Of a DNA stretch of 64,000 nucleotides, positions 36,007-45,118 are shown piece by piece (position 1 is the stretch's first letter; each line of letters begins with the position of its first letter). Under the pieces are notes generated by a model. The model was not told the DNA's origin. It saw nothing but the letters and a program-made list of their open reading frames with translations, and made no database searches. Both the position numbers and the translations under genes were made by a program. The DNA is from Corynebacterium tuberculostearicum (lineage in GTDB: Bacteria > Actinomycetota > Actinomycetes > Mycobacteriales > Mycobacteriaceae): contig NZ_CP073096.1 of the NCBI RefSeq assembly GCF_030503735.1, positions 1,488,001 through 1,552,000 of the forward strand, written 5' to 3'.

Positions 36007-36612
36007 TTACTTCGAGTAAAGCTCGACGATGAGCTGCTCCTGCAGCGGAATGTCGATCTGAGCGCGCTCGGGCAGCTGGTGCACGAGGATGCGCAGGGTA
36101 TCAGGAACAACCTGCAGCCATGCCGGCACATTGGCATCGACGAGGGCGTCCTGAGCATCTTCGAACCATTCCATCTTCTTGGAGCGGTCACGGACATCAA
36201 TGATGTCGTACTGGGTGACCTTGTAGGAAGGAACGTTGATGTTCTTGCCATTCACGGTGAAGTGACCGTGGGAGACAAGCTGGCGAGCCTGGCGGCGGGT
36301 GCGTGCCAGACCTGCACGGTAGACTACGTTGTCCAGGCGGGACTCAAGCAGGATAACCAGGTTATCGCCGGTCTTGCCTGGGAGGCGGTTAGCCTCTGCG
36401 TAGTAACGACGGAACTGACGCTCCAGCACACCGTAGGTGTACTTTGCCTTCTGCTTCTCTTGGAGCTGCAGCAGGTACTCAGATTCCTTGATGCGGTTGC
36501 GGCCAGCCTGTCCCGGTGGGTACGGGCGGCGCTCGAATGCCATATCTCCGCCGATCAAGTCGACGCGAAGACGGCGGGATACGCGGGTAGCGGGGCCAGT
36601 GTAACGAGCCAT
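36007..36612 (-). CDS. rpsD: 30S ribosomal protein S4
   Basis: A 201-residue S4 with an S4 RNA-binding domain (about 90-150, [20 protein letters not shown]). It starts [20 protein letters not shown]4 is the usual autogenous repressor of the alpha operon, so regulation through the rpsM leader is possible. It lies between rpsK and rpoA with standard spacing. Confidence 0.98.
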   Translation of the reverse strand: MARYTGPATRVSRRLRVDLIGGDMAFERRPYPPGQAGRNRIKESEYLLQLQEKQKAKYTYGVLERQFRRYYAEANRLPGKTGDNLVILLESRLDNVVYRAGLARTRRQARQLVSHGHFTVNGKNINVPSYKVTQYDIIDVRDRSKKMEWFEDAQDALVDANVPAWLQVVPDTLRILVHQLPERAQIDIPLQEQLIVELYSK

Positions 36613-36633
36613 TTTCTTACCTCTTCCTTTCCC

Positions 36634-37038
36634 TTAAACCTTGCGGCGCTTGGTCGGACGGCAGCCGTTGTGCGGCTGTGGGGTTGCATCCGTGATCGAG
36701 GAAACCTCGAGGCCTGCAGCCTGCAGGGAACGGATGGCGGTCTCGCGGCCGGAGCCCGGACCCTTGACGAATACGTCAACCTTCTTCATCCCATGATCCA
36801 TTGCCTTGCGAGCAGCGTTCTCGGCTGCCATCTGCGCGGCGAACGGAGTGGACTTACGGGAACCCTTGAAGCCAACGTGGCCGGAGGATGCCCAAGAGAT
36901 AACAGCACCGGTCTGATCGGTGATCGAGACGATGGTGTTATTGAAGGTGGACTTGATGTATGCGTGGCCGAGGGCCACATTCTTCTTTACGACGCGACGG
37001 CCGGAACGGCGCGCGCCGGAACGAGTCTTTGGAGGCAT
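36634..37038 (-). CDS. rpsK: 30S ribosomal protein S11
   Basis: A 134-residue S11 with the conserved core [15 protein letters not shown] sequence (here [16 protein letters not shown]) and the C-terminal [18 protein letters not shown]. It is 3 bp downstream of rpsM and 21 bp upstream of rpsD. Confidence 0.98.
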   Translation of the reverse strand: MPPKTRSGARRSGRRVVKKNVALGHAYIKSTFNNTIVSITDQTGAVISWASSGHVGFKGSRKSTPFAAQMAAENAARKAMDHGMKKVDVFVKGPGSGRETAIRSLQAAGLEVSSITDATPQPHNGCRPTKRRKV

Positions 37039-37041
37039 GAA

Positions 37042-37410
37042 TTACTTCTTCTTTCCTGCGATCGTCTTCTTCGGACCCTTACGAGTGCGCGCATTGGTCT
37101 TGGTGCGCTGGCCACGTACAGGCAGGCCACGGCGGTGGCGCAGGCCCTTGTAGCTACCGATTTCAATCTTGCGGCGGATATCAGCCTGAACCTGACGGCG
37201 GAGGTCACCCTCAACCTTCCAGGTAGCCTCAATTGCGTCACGGAGCGCCGACAGCTGGTCATCATCCAGGTTGTCAGTGCGCAGGTCAGGAGAAATGCCA
37301 GTCTTTTCTAGCAGTTCCTTGGCACGGGTTGGACCGATGCCGTAGATGTAGGTGAGAGCGACCTCCATGCGCTTATTGCGGGGGAGGTCAACACCAGCTA
37401 GACGTGCCAT
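37042..37410 (-). CDS. rpsM: 30S ribosomal protein S13
   Basis: A 122-residue S13 starting [19 protein letters not shown], with the C-terminal basic tail [15 protein letters not shown] that reaches the tRNA. It is the first gene of the alpha operon here. rpmJ, which often sits between infA and rpsM, is not present in the 181 bp spacer. Confidence 0.98.
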   Translation of the reverse strand: MARLAGVDLPRNKRMEVALTYIYGIGPTRAKELLEKTGISPDLRTDNLDDDQLSALRDAIEATWKVEGDLRRQVQADIRRKIEIGSYKGLRHRRGLPVRGQRTKTNARTRKGPKKTIAGKKK

Positions 37411-37519
37411 ATGGCGTGTCCTTTCGGGTTGTTACGGCGGTTTTCTCCCCATCCGTCCCGCACCATGCAACGCTTCGCCCGGGCCGTGCCGGGATCCTTG
37501 GGTTGCTTATCAGTGCGGG

Positions 37520-37569
37520 CTCAGGCCACCGTCGCCTGAGGTGGACAGGGCGAACTTAGGGTTCGCCCT
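37520..37569 (-). other. Two tandem hairpins in the infA-rpsM spacer
   Basis: CTCAGGC (37520) pairs with GCCTGAG (37534), and AGGGCGAAC (37547) pairs with GTTCGCCCT (37561) around a 5 nt loop. Neither is followed by a T-run on the minus strand, so they are not classical terminators. They could form part of the alpha-operon leader bound by S4, or an mRNA processing site. Confidence 0.4.
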
Positions 37570-37591
37570 TGGGTGAGGAGGCTTACTGTCT

Positions 37592-37810
37592 TTACTTGTA
37601 GCGGTAGACGATGCGTCCGCGGGTAAGGTCATAAGGAGACAGCTCTACAACCACGCGATCCTCTGGGAGGATGCGAATGTAGTGCTGACGCATCTTGCCA
37701 GAAATGTGTGCAAGAACCTTGTGTCCGTTGTCGAGCTCGACACGGAACATTGCATTCGGCAAAGGCTCGATAATGCGGCCTTCTACCTCGATTGCGCCTT
37801 CCTTAGCCAT
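37592..37810 (-). CDS. infA: Translation initiation factor IF-1
   Basis: A 72-residue OB-fold protein starting [13 protein letters not shown] at ATG 37810 behind AGAGG. The open frame extends to 37855, but the extra 15 residues are not part of the family. It ends RGRIVYRYK. It sits between map (now separated by an IS30 element) and rpsM, the standard order. Its 221 bp upstream region is intact up to the IS boundary at 38032. Confidence 0.97.
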   Translation of the reverse strand: MAKEGAIEVEGRIIEPLPNAMFRVELDNGHKVLAHISGKMRQHYIRILPEDRVVVELSPYDLTRGRIVYRYK

Positions 37811-38031
37811 AACCTCTACTTTTCTGGTGCCGGACAAGTGTGCCGTCACCTGCATGTTTGTTGTCTACTGCGGTGGCGTATCGGCGCCAGCCTCGCTGAC
37901 GCTATACACCGACTTAACAGCATACGCTGCAGCGACACGATTTCCAAACCGCTGCGCTTTCCGACGCCCACCGCCGAGCCCACCTACTTCCCTCCCCCAC
38001 CTTCCTTCCGAAGGGAGGAAAATTTGTGAGG

Positions 38032-39751
38032 CTTGAGTTCAGAGGGTCGTTGCAACACTTTCCCTTAGGAGGGTGTTGTTGTGTCTGGGGTTGTTGGCCC
38101 GTTTCATTCGTTGTCTGAATCGGATCGTCGTGGCTTAGTTGCCTTGGTTGGCAGTGGGCGTAGTGTCCGTTCGGCGGCTGGTGAGCTTGGCTGTCATTAC
38201 GGGCATGCTTTGAATTTTTGCCATGCCTTTGGATTGCCAGTCGTGTATAAAGCCAAACGAGTTGATCGCCGCGGCAGCCAGGCTGTCCAGCTTGTAGAGC
38301 TAGTCCGAAGCGGACTGTCGGTACGCCAAGCTGCTAAAAGATGTGGGATGCATCTTACCGCTGCGTATGCCGTAGCTACGGAAGCTGGGTGCCATATCCG
38401 GTTAAGTCAGTATGCTCGGAAAGTCCGCCAGACGCAGTTAAGAGTGGAATACCTGCGCCTTCGGCTGGCGAGCCTGCCTGGTGGTGATGCTGGCACGGCA
38501 GTAGGAATTGATCGTCGACTGCGTTTAGATTTCGAAAAAGGACTCACCAAATCCCAGGGTCGACGAGAAGAGTTCATACCCGTCGGCGAAGACGCCAGCA
38601 CGTATAACAGACTTATGAAAGCGCTGCACCAACGCCATGATGTCATCGAATCCGGAAGGCTTGCCCCTCCCGCCTTACCTAGCGGGGTAGATCCGTATAA
38701 ACGCATCAGCAATCGCTACATTTGCTTCGAAGAACGCGTCATTATCGCCGATCTTCTCCGCGAAGATGTGCCACTGCGTGAGATTGGGCGCCGTTTAGGG
38801 CGTAGTGCATCGTCAATTCAGCGTGAAGTGCGCAGAAACCACAGTGCTGAAGGCCCGTATCGTGCGGAAACAGCCCAGTTAAAGGCCTGTGCGCGGAGAT
38901 TGCGGCCGAAAATACCGAAACTACTAGCCAACAAAAGGCTATGGGACTATGTATGCGCACAATTGCGGGCACAATGGTCACCTGAGGAGATTTCTAATCG
39001 CCTGCCCATCGACTACCCCACTGATAAGGACATGCGCATTAGTCACGAAACGATTTATGACGCCTTTTACCTGCAGGCCAAAGGAAGACTCAAAGACCTT
39101 GGCTTGGACTTGCCGACCGGTAGAAAGAAACGCAAGAAACGCCAATCACGCACCACCACAGCTTCCCAGCAACGCTTCGTCGACGACATGATCCTCATAG
39201 ACGACCGGCCAGATGAGGTAAGTGAACGTATTTTGCCAGGCCACTGGGAAGGCGACCTCATCCTCGGTAAAAACAACCAATCAGCGGTAATCACGCTAGT
39301 AGAACGCGTTAGCCGATTTGTTGTCCTTGGCCACTTACCGGGAAGGCATACCAGCAAAGAAGTATTCACAGCCCTGCACAAGGCAGTTGCAGGAATCGAT
39401 AAAGCTATCTGGTCATCAATTACCTGGGACCAAGGAAGCGAAATGGCTGGCCATAAAGCCTTTACCATGGCTACTGACATTCCCATCTACTTCTGCCATC
39501 CAGGATCGCCATGGGAACGCGGCAGCAACGAAAACACCAACGGCAGGCTGAGAAGAAACCTTCCTAAAAACAGCGACCTGTCCATCTACAGTGCCGAGGA
39601 CTTGGAGATGATCGCCAACATTCACAACCACAAACCACGCAAAGCACTCAACTGGCGCACCCCAGCCGAAGTCATGACCAACGCCCTCACACAAACCGGT
39701 AGCATCAAACCAAACTAACCATCATCGTTGCAACGACCCCTAGAATCCAAG
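38032..39751 (+). mobile_element. IS30-family element, copy 1, 1,720 bp
   Basis: The ends are imperfect 25 bp inverted repeats containing the shared GGGTCGTTGCAAC core (left 38032-38056). They are flanked by a 3 bp duplication, AGG (38029-38031 and 39752-39754), typical of IS30. It is inserted between infA and the L,D-transpeptidase gene, 19 bp beyond the stem of that gene's terminator. A second copy of identical length lies inverted at 53413-55132. Confidence 0.93.
38081..39718 (+). CDS. IS30-family transposase, copy 1
   Basis: A 545-residue transposase from a GTG start behind AGGAGG. Two N-terminal helix-turn-helix regions (about 10-70 and 225-260, LREIGRRLGRSASSIQREVRRN) precede a DDE core: D in GHWEGDLILG, D in WDQGSEM, E in GSNENTNGRLRR. 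It is longer than many IS30 transposases because of the added N-terminal helix-turn-helix region. The product is identical to that of copy 2. Confidence 0.95.
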   Translation: MSGVVGPFHSLSESDRRGLVALVGSGRSVRSAAGELGCHYGHALNFCHAFGLPVVYKAKRVDRRGSQAVQLVELVRSGLSVRQAAKRCGMHLTAAYAVATEAGCHIRLSQYARKVRQTQLRVEYLRLRLASLPGGDAGTAVGIDRRLRLDFEKGLTKSQGRREEFIPVGEDASTYNRLMKALHQRHDVIESGRLAPPALPSGVDPYKRISNRYICFEERVIIADLLREDVPLREIGRRLGRSASSIQREVRRNHSAEGPYRAETAQLKACARRLRPKIPKLLANKRLWDYVCAQLRAQWSPEEISNRLPIDYPTDKDMRISHETIYDAFYLQAKGRLKDLGLDLPTGRKKRKKRQSRTTTASQQRFVDDMILIDDRPDEVSERILPGHWEGDLILGKNNQSAVITLVERVSRFVVLGHLPGRHTSKEVFTALHKAVAGIDKAIWSSITWDQGSEMAGHKAFTMATDIPIYFCHPGSPWERGSNENTNGRLRRNLPKNSDLSIYSAEDLEMIANIHNHKPRKALNWRTPAEVMTNALTQTGSIKPN

Positions 39752-39770
39752 AGGAGAAATAAATAGCGAA

Positions 39771-39817
39771 AGTCCCCCGCACCGGCTTTCCTTTTCAAGG
39801 AACCGGCACGGGGGACT
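39771..39817 (-). terminator. Terminator after the L,D-transpeptidase gene
   Basis: On the minus strand AGTCCCCCG pairs with CGGGGGACT, and inside it CCGGTTCC pairs with GGAAAGCCGG, followed by TTCGCTATTTATTT. The IS30 copy begins 19 bp after the stem, so the T-rich stretch runs into the element. Confidence 0.9.
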
Positions 39818-39842
39818 CAGTTAGCGCGGTAGCGCCAAAGTC

Positions 39843-40694
39843 TTAGTAGATGAAGACCTTATCGCCAACCTGCACGTTATCCCAGTAACGTTTTGCAGCG
39901 TCTGGCGGCAGGTGAACGCAGCCATTGGAATCAACGGCCGGGTCATCCAAGTGGAAAGCGTGGCCGTTATTGGTGAAGTAAATGGAGTACGGCATCGGCG
40001 CGTTGTTGAACTCGCGGGAGATGTCGTTCTCTACCTTGCGGCTGACGTGGAAGGTGCCGCGTGGGGTTTCCTGACCGCGCATGCCGGCGGACATTGCCGG
40101 GGAGACGTAGGAAACCTTGCCGCCATCCTGCAGCCAGGTGCGACGGCCATTGAGGTCGACACAAACCTTCGCATCGGCCGGGCACGGGCCGCGGTCGAAC
40201 TGGTTAGCGCGACGCTGTGCTTCTGCCTTACGGGCGGCTGCCTCAGAGCGTGCCTTTTCCGCGGCAACGCGTTCGGCATTAGCGCGGGCAGCGGCTTCAC
40301 GGGCCTTGCGTGCTTCCTCGTTCTTCTGGGCGATCAGGCCTGGGAATAGGAACTCTACAGCACCGTCAACTGCAGTCTGGACGCTAGGAGCCAGTTCAGG
40401 GGAGAATTTCTCTGCCTGGTCCAGAACCTGGTTGCGAGTATTCCATGCCTGCTCGCGAGTCTGGCCGTAGAAATTGTCCAGCTGTGCCTTAGCGTCAGCA
40501 GTGAGCTTATCCAGGCCAGATTGAGAAGAGAGATGGTGGAGATCGGAATTTGCCTTGGAGCTGAGCTGATCCAGGTTAGGAATCTCCTGGGCGGTAGCGG
40601 CAGGAGCTGCAACGGTGGCGCTCAAGGCCATAACGCCAGCCACAGCGGGCGCTGCAACCGTGGCGCGGATCTTGCGGAAGCTAAATTTCGACAT
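39843..40694 (-). CDS. Secreted L,D-transpeptidase (YkuD domain)
   Basis: A 283-residue protein with a Sec signal peptide ending at ATAQE and a charged alanine-rich helical stretch (about 120-168) that should be coiled coil. The C-terminal YkuD domain has the catalytic motif HAFHLDDPAVDSNGCVHL, with the nucleophile Cys in SNGC instead of the usual SHGC. It should form 3-3 cross-links in peptidoglycan or link proteins to it, outside the membrane. It follows map on the same strand after 64 bp. Confidence 0.9.
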   Translation of the reverse strand: MSKFSFRKIRATVAAPAVAGVMALSATVAAPAATAQEIPNLDQLSSKANSDLHHLSSQSGLDKLTADAKAQLDNFYGQTREQAWNTRNQVLDQAEKFSPELAPSVQTAVDGAVEFLFPGLIAQKNEEARKAREAAARANAERVAAEKARSEAAARKAEAQRRANQFDRGPCPADAKVCVDLNGRRTWLQDGGKVSYVSPAMSAGMRGQETPRGTFHVSRKVENDISREFNNAPMPYSIYFTNNGHAFHLDDPAVDSNGCVHLPPDAAKRYWDNVQVGDKVFIY

Positions 40695-40758
40695 GGCTGT
40701 GAGTATAAACCTTTCGGGGATATATGCCTAGTTGAACAGGCAATTTTGGGAATATGTA

Positions 40759-41553
40759 TTAGTAGCGGCGAGTGAGAATTCGAGGACCATCGGCGGTGGC
40801 GGCCACCGTATGCTCCCAGTGAGCGGCAAAAGAGCCATCGAGGGTGACGACCGTCCAGTCATCTTCCAGCACGGCAGAATCCTCTGTGCCCAAAGTTAGC
40901 ATGGGTTCAATCGCCAGCACAGAACCTTCTTGAATCAGCGGGCCGCGGCCTGGCCGGCCTTCGTTAGCCAAGTACGGATCCTCATGCATGGTGCGGCCAA
41001 TGCCGTGTCCGCCGTAGCCGTCAACGATGAAAAGATCTACGCCAAACTTTTCCTCTGCGTGGCGGGTGGCCTGTTCGAGGGCATGGGAGACGTCGGTAAG
41101 CAGATTGCCTGGAACCATAGCCTGGATGCCTTCCATGAGGACCCATTCGGTGGCTTTATTGAGGGCATCCACATCGGGGTCCAGCTCCCCTACGGCAAAG
41201 GACCAGGCGCTATCGCCCACCCAGCCGTCGAGGGTAGCTCCGCAATCGATCGAAACCAGATCCCCCTCAGCAAGGATGGTCTCCTCATCGGGGATGCCGT
41301 GAACAATGACGTCATTGACGGAGGCGCAAATGGAACCAGGAAAGCCCTCGTAGCCCTTAAACGTGGGATAGGCGCCGGCATCGCGGATGGTCTGCTCTGC
41401 CACTGCGTCGAGCTCGAGGGTAGATACGCCAGACGCCGCAGCAGCGCGGACTTCCTGCAGTGCCTTACCGACGATCTCGCCGGCAGCCTGCATGGCGTCT
41501 AGCTCACCCGGGGTACGGGCGGGGATGCGCTTGCTGCGGCGTCGAAAAGCCAT
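40759..41553 (-). CDS. map: Type I methionine aminopeptidase
   Basis: A 264-residue enzyme removing N-terminal methionine. The metal ligands are in [31 protein letters not shown], and the two late glutamates (AIEPML and the final WEHTVAAT). It follows adk by 2 bp in the secY-adk-map operon. Confidence 0.97.
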   Translation of the reverse strand: MAFRRRSKRIPARTPGELDAMQAAGEIVGKALQEVRAAAASGVSTLELDAVAEQTIRDAGAYPTFKGYEGFPGSICASVNDVIVHGIPDEETILAEGDLVSIDCGATLDGWVGDSAWSFAVGELDPDVDALNKATEWVLMEGIQAMVPGNLLTDVSHALEQATRHAEEKFGVDLFIVDGYGGHGIGRTMHEDPYLANEGRPGRGPLIQEGSVLAIEPMLTLGTEDSAVLEDDWTVVTLDGSFAAHWEHTVAATADGPRILTRRY

Positions 41554-41555
41554 GC

Positions 41556-42101
41556 TTATTTACCCAGTGCTTCCATGGCACGGGCACTGATTTCTTCCAC
41601 GGTGCCTTCGGCCTTGATGGGAATAATGGCATCGCCGTAGTGCTCGATGAGCGGGAAGGTTTCCTCGCGGTACACACCGAGGCGGGTGCGAATGGTCTCC
41701 TCGTTATCATCGGCGCGGCCCCGGGCCATCATGCGCTCGACCACAACATCTTCAGAAACCTCGAAGTTGAGCACGCCATCGAGCTTTTCGCCCTTCTTAG
41801 ACAGCAGCTCCTCCAAGATGTTAGCCTGCTCGGTCGTGCGTGGGAAGCCGTCCAGCAGGAAGCCATTCTTGGCATCATCTTGATTCAAACGATCCTCAAC
41901 CATGCGGGCGGTGACGTCAGTAGGCACCAGCTTGCCTGCATCAATGTAGGACTTTGCCTCTACACCCAGCGGGGTGCCCTCGCCGATATTGGCGCGGAAC
42001 AGGTCGCCAGTGGAAATGTGCGGGACGTTCAACTTCTCGCTGAGGATGGCTGCCTGGGTGCCTTTGCCGGCACCGGGAGGTCCTAGAAGTACAAGACGCA
42101 T
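41556..42101 (-). CDS. adk: Adenylate kinase
   Basis: A 181-residue short-form kinase lacking the zinc LID insertion. P-loop [21 protein letters not shown] and [19 protein letters not shown] are present. It balances ATP+AMP with 2 ADP. Its ATG overlaps the secY stop as TAATG. Confidence 0.98.
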   Translation of the reverse strand: MRLVLLGPPGAGKGTQAAILSEKLNVPHISTGDLFRANIGEGTPLGVEAKSYIDAGKLVPTDVTARMVEDRLNQDDAKNGFLLDGFPRTTEQANILEELLSKKGEKLDGVLNFEVSEDVVVERMMARGRADDNEETIRTRLGVYREETFPLIEHYGDAIIPIKAEGTVEEISARAMEALGK

Positions 42102-43426
42102 TACTTAAGTAGTCCTTCGTAGTTAGATTGCAGTAGCTGGGACTCGATCTGCTTGACCGTAGTCAAGGCGACGGAGACCATAATCAGGATGGCCGTACCG
42201 CCAAAGGCGGAAGTACCGCTGGCGGACGAGCTACCCACACCGAGGTCCAAGAGGATATTCGGCAGGATGGCGATGACCGCCAAGTACAGGGCGCCAACGC
42301 ACAGCAGTCGGTTCATCACATAACCAAGGTACTCTGCGGTCGGGCGGCCCGGGCGAATGCCGGGGATAAAGCCGCCGTACTTTTTCATATTATCCGCCTG
42401 CTCTGCCGGGTCGTACTGCACCGAAACGTAGAAATAAGCAAAGAAGATGGTCAGGACGAAGTACAGCACAATGTACTGCCAGGAGGATGGCGCCTGCAGG
42501 TGCGCGATGACATTGCGCTGCCACCAGTTATCCGGGGTGCCAGAGGAGCCAGAGTTAACAATCTGGGTAATTAGCACCGGCATGTAGATGAGGGAGGAAG
42601 CGAAGATGACCGGGATAACGCCGGCCTGGTTGACCTTCAGCGGCAGGTAGGTGGAGGAACCACCGTACTGGCGGCGGCCCACCATGCGCTTGGCGTACTG
42701 GACCGGGATGCGGCGCTGGCCCTGCTCGATGAAGGTAATGCCCACGACCAGGATGACCAAGCCAGCGGCGACCATAGCGAAGACAAGGCCGCCATTGTTC
42801 TGCAGAATGCTTACACCATCGGTAGGCAGACGGGTGGCAATACCGGCGAAGATGAGCAGGGACATACCGTTGCCAATGCCCTTTTCAGTAATGAGCTCGC
42901 CCATCCACATCACTAGTACGGCACCAGAGGTCATGGTGACCACGAGGACGATGAGGGTAAAGAAGTTACGGTCTTCTGCCAAGACCGGTACACCCTGGCC
43001 CAGCAACTGCTCGCGGTCTGCCAGCGCGACGATGCCGGAGGATTGCAGCAGCGCCAACGCCAGAGTCAAGTAGCGGGTGTACTGGGTCATCTTGGCCTGT
43101 CCGGACTGGCCTTCCTTCTTCAATTCCTCGAAGCGCGGAATGACCACGGTCAGCAGCTGCACAATAATCGAGGCCGTAATGTACGGCATGATGCCGATGG
43201 CGAAGATCGACAGCTGCAGCAACGCGCCACCCGAGAAGAGGTTGATGACGGAGTAGAGATCTCCGGACTGTTCGGTCAGCTGGCGCAAGCGCCCAGCAAT
43301 GGACGCATAGTCAACACCCGGAGATGGAATCTGTGCGCCGACGCGGTACGCAATGATCATCACGATGGTGAAGATGATCTTTTTACGTAGGTCGGCATCC
43401 TTGAAAGCCTGCAAAATGGCGGACAC
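42101..43426 (-). CDS. secY: Protein translocase subunit SecY
   Basis: A 441-residue ten-helix channel protein of the Sec translocon. It starts at GTG 43426 ([17 protein letters not shown]) with AGGAGG 8 nt upstream. The conserved plug-region sequence and the PGVDY, LLFAGIA and [13 protein letters not shown] segments are present. It leads the secY-adk-map operon. Confidence 0.98.
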   Translation of the reverse strand: MSAILQAFKDADLRKKIIFTIVMIIAYRVGAQIPSPGVDYASIAGRLRQLTEQSGDLYSVINLFSGGALLQLSIFAIGIMPYITASIIVQLLTVVIPRFEELKKEGQSGQAKMTQYTRYLTLALALLQSSGIVALADREQLLGQGVPVLAEDRNFFTLIVLVVTMTSGAVLVMWMGELITEKGIGNGMSLLIFAGIATRLPTDGVSILQNNGGLVFAMVAAGLVILVVGITFIEQGQRRIPVQYAKRMVGRRQYGGSSTYLPLKVNQAGVIPVIFASSLIYMPVLITQIVNSGSSGTPDNWWQRNVIAHLQAPSSWQYIVLYFVLTIFFAYFYVSVQYDPAEQADNMKKYGGFIPGIRPGRPTAEYLGYVMNRLLCVGALYLAVIAILPNILLDLGVGSSSASGTSAFGGTAILIMVSVALTTVKQIESQLLQSNYEGLLK

Positions 43427-43799
43427 TACAAAATCCTCCTGGCCTACCGCTGCCGAACGCGAAATCTAGGGAGGGTTTCGCGTCCATTCGCGGAGGTGGA
43501 ACTCATCTGCCCCTAGGAAACTGGACCCCCTGAGCCAAATGGCTTAGGGGAAAATTAGCTTTCCTTCAGGAACGGTTGAACACTTATGACCCCATCACCC
43601 TACCAGCCTTGCCCGGCATAGCCACATTAAGACCCAATAGTGTGACCATGATTGCTTCTTCTTTCGCACGTTTGGTATCCGGGGTTTACCATGAAGGGGT
43701 ATTGCCATCGCGCAATTCCCTTTTTAATCTCCGACCTCGCGGGTCCCTGCACCACGAGGCCGTTATTGGTGTGAACCTAATGTTGCGAAAGAAGATCAG
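43427..43799. promoter_or_regulatory. Divergent promoter region between secY and tmsB
   Basis: This stretch of 373 bp has no gene. On the minus strand TTCAAC (43575-43580) and TAATTT (43552-43557) are spaced 17 bp and could drive secY. A hairpin (CCCCTAAGCC with GGCTCAGGGG, 43527-43550) lies just downstream. A second TAGGGG (43510-43515) could compete for the same CCCCTA arm. The plus-strand promoter of tmsB is not clear to me. Confidence 0.4.
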
Positions 43800-45107
43800 A
43801 TGAGCAAGAAATTCACGCCGATGACCATTGCTGAGATCATCGACGTATTTATCCCTAGTCCGAATCCCTTCCGCTGGGAAGCTTTCGATGGTTCCGCTAC
43901 TGGACCCGAAGATGCCCAGTACAAGGTGACCATCAATAGCCTTGAAGGCTTGTCTTTTATAGCCACCCATCCCGGCGATGTGGGATTCGCCCGCGCCTAT
44001 GTCACCGACGGCATCACGGTGCACGGCGATCACCCGGCCCACCCCTATGGCATTTTCGACGCCCTGCATGCCATGTACGACAAGTTTGAAAAGCCGGATG
44101 CGAAGACACTGGCACGCGTGGTGCGCTCACTGGCGTCCATGGGTGCCTTCCAGATCCAGCCCGTTCCCGAGGTAGAGCGCGCCTCTTGGCTGCGCCGCAA
44201 ATTGCACGATGGCCTTTCTAAGCACTCGAAGCAGCGCGATGCAGACGTCATTTCAGACCACTATGACGTGGGCAATGACTTCTACGAGCTCTTCTTGGGC
44301 GATTCCATGACCTATACCTGCGCCTACTACCCTTCCCCAGACGCCACCTTGGAGGAGGCGCAGGAGAATAAGTACCGCCTCATCTTTGACAAGCTGCGCC
44401 TCAAGGAAGGCGACCGCCACCTAGACGTCGGCTGCGGCTGGGGCGGCATGGTGCGCTACGCGGCACGCCGAGGCGTGAAGTCCGTTGGCGTAACCCTGTC
44501 CAAGGAGCAGGCCGAGTGGGGCCAGCGCAAGATTGAAGAGGAAGGCCTGCAAGACCTCGCGGAGGTCCGCTTTATGGATTACCGCGATATCACCGAAGAG
44601 GGCTTCGATGCCATCTCCGCCATTGGCATTATCGAGCACATTGGCGTGAAGAATTACAACGACTTCTTCAAGTTCCTCCACGGCAGGCTGAAAGTCGGCG
44701 GCCTGATGCTCAACCACAACATCACCTACCCGGATAACCACAAGACGCCTAAGGGCGGCTTCATTGACCGCTATATCTTCCCCGACGGCGAGCTCACCGG
44801 TTCCGGCAACGTCACCAAGGCCATGCAGGACAATGGCTTTGAAGTCATTCACACCGAGTCTCTGCGCTTTGATTACATGCGCACGCTGCACGATTGGTGC
44901 GAGAACCTGAAGGAAAATTGGGATGAGGCCTGCGCCACCGTGGGCCTGCCAACCGCCCGCCTCTACGGCATTTATATGGCCGGATCCGAATGGGGCTTTG
45001 AGCGAAATATTATCAACCTTTATCACTTCCTCGGCGTAAAGCTGGGCGAGGCCGGCTCCCGCGCCGGTGTGCCTGAGCGCCGCTGGTGGGAAGATAGCCG
45101 CTTTTAA
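43800..45107 (+). CDS. tmsB: Cyclopropane-synthase-type fatty acid methyltransferase (tuberculostearate TmsB/BfaB)
   Basis: A 435-residue SAM-dependent methyltransferase of the cyclopropane-fatty-acyl-phospholipid synthase family. The SAM site is in DVGCGWGGMVRYAARR, with the catalytic bicarbonate-side residues in the usual C-terminal part (RNIINLYHFLG). Paired with the FAD-dependent reductase 11 bp downstream, it fits the two-step 10-methylstearic acid pathway: methyl transfer to oleoyl phospholipid gives a methylene intermediate, which the partner reduces. The pair, rather than this gene alone, supports the assignment. Confidence 0.87.
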   Translation: MSKKFTPMTIAEIIDVFIPSPNPFRWEAFDGSATGPEDAQYKVTINSLEGLSFIATHPGDVGFARAYVTDGITVHGDHPAHPYGIFDALHAMYDKFEKPDAKTLARVVRSLASMGAFQIQPVPEVERASWLRRKLHDGLSKHSKQRDADVISDHYDVGNDFYELFLGDSMTYTCAYYPSPDATLEEAQENKYRLIFDKLRLKEGDRHLDVGCGWGGMVRYAARRGVKSVGVTLSKEQAEWGQRKIEEEGLQDLAEVRFMDYRDITEEGFDAISAIGIIEHIGVKNYNDFFKFLHGRLKVGGLMLNHNITYPDNHKTPKGGFIDRYIFPDGELTGSGNVTKAMQDNGFEVIHTESLRFDYMRTLHDWCENLKENWDEACATVGLPTARLYGIYMAGSEWGFERNIINLYHFLGVKLGEAGSRAGVPERRWWEDSRF

Positions 45108-45118
45108 GGAGGCCTTCC

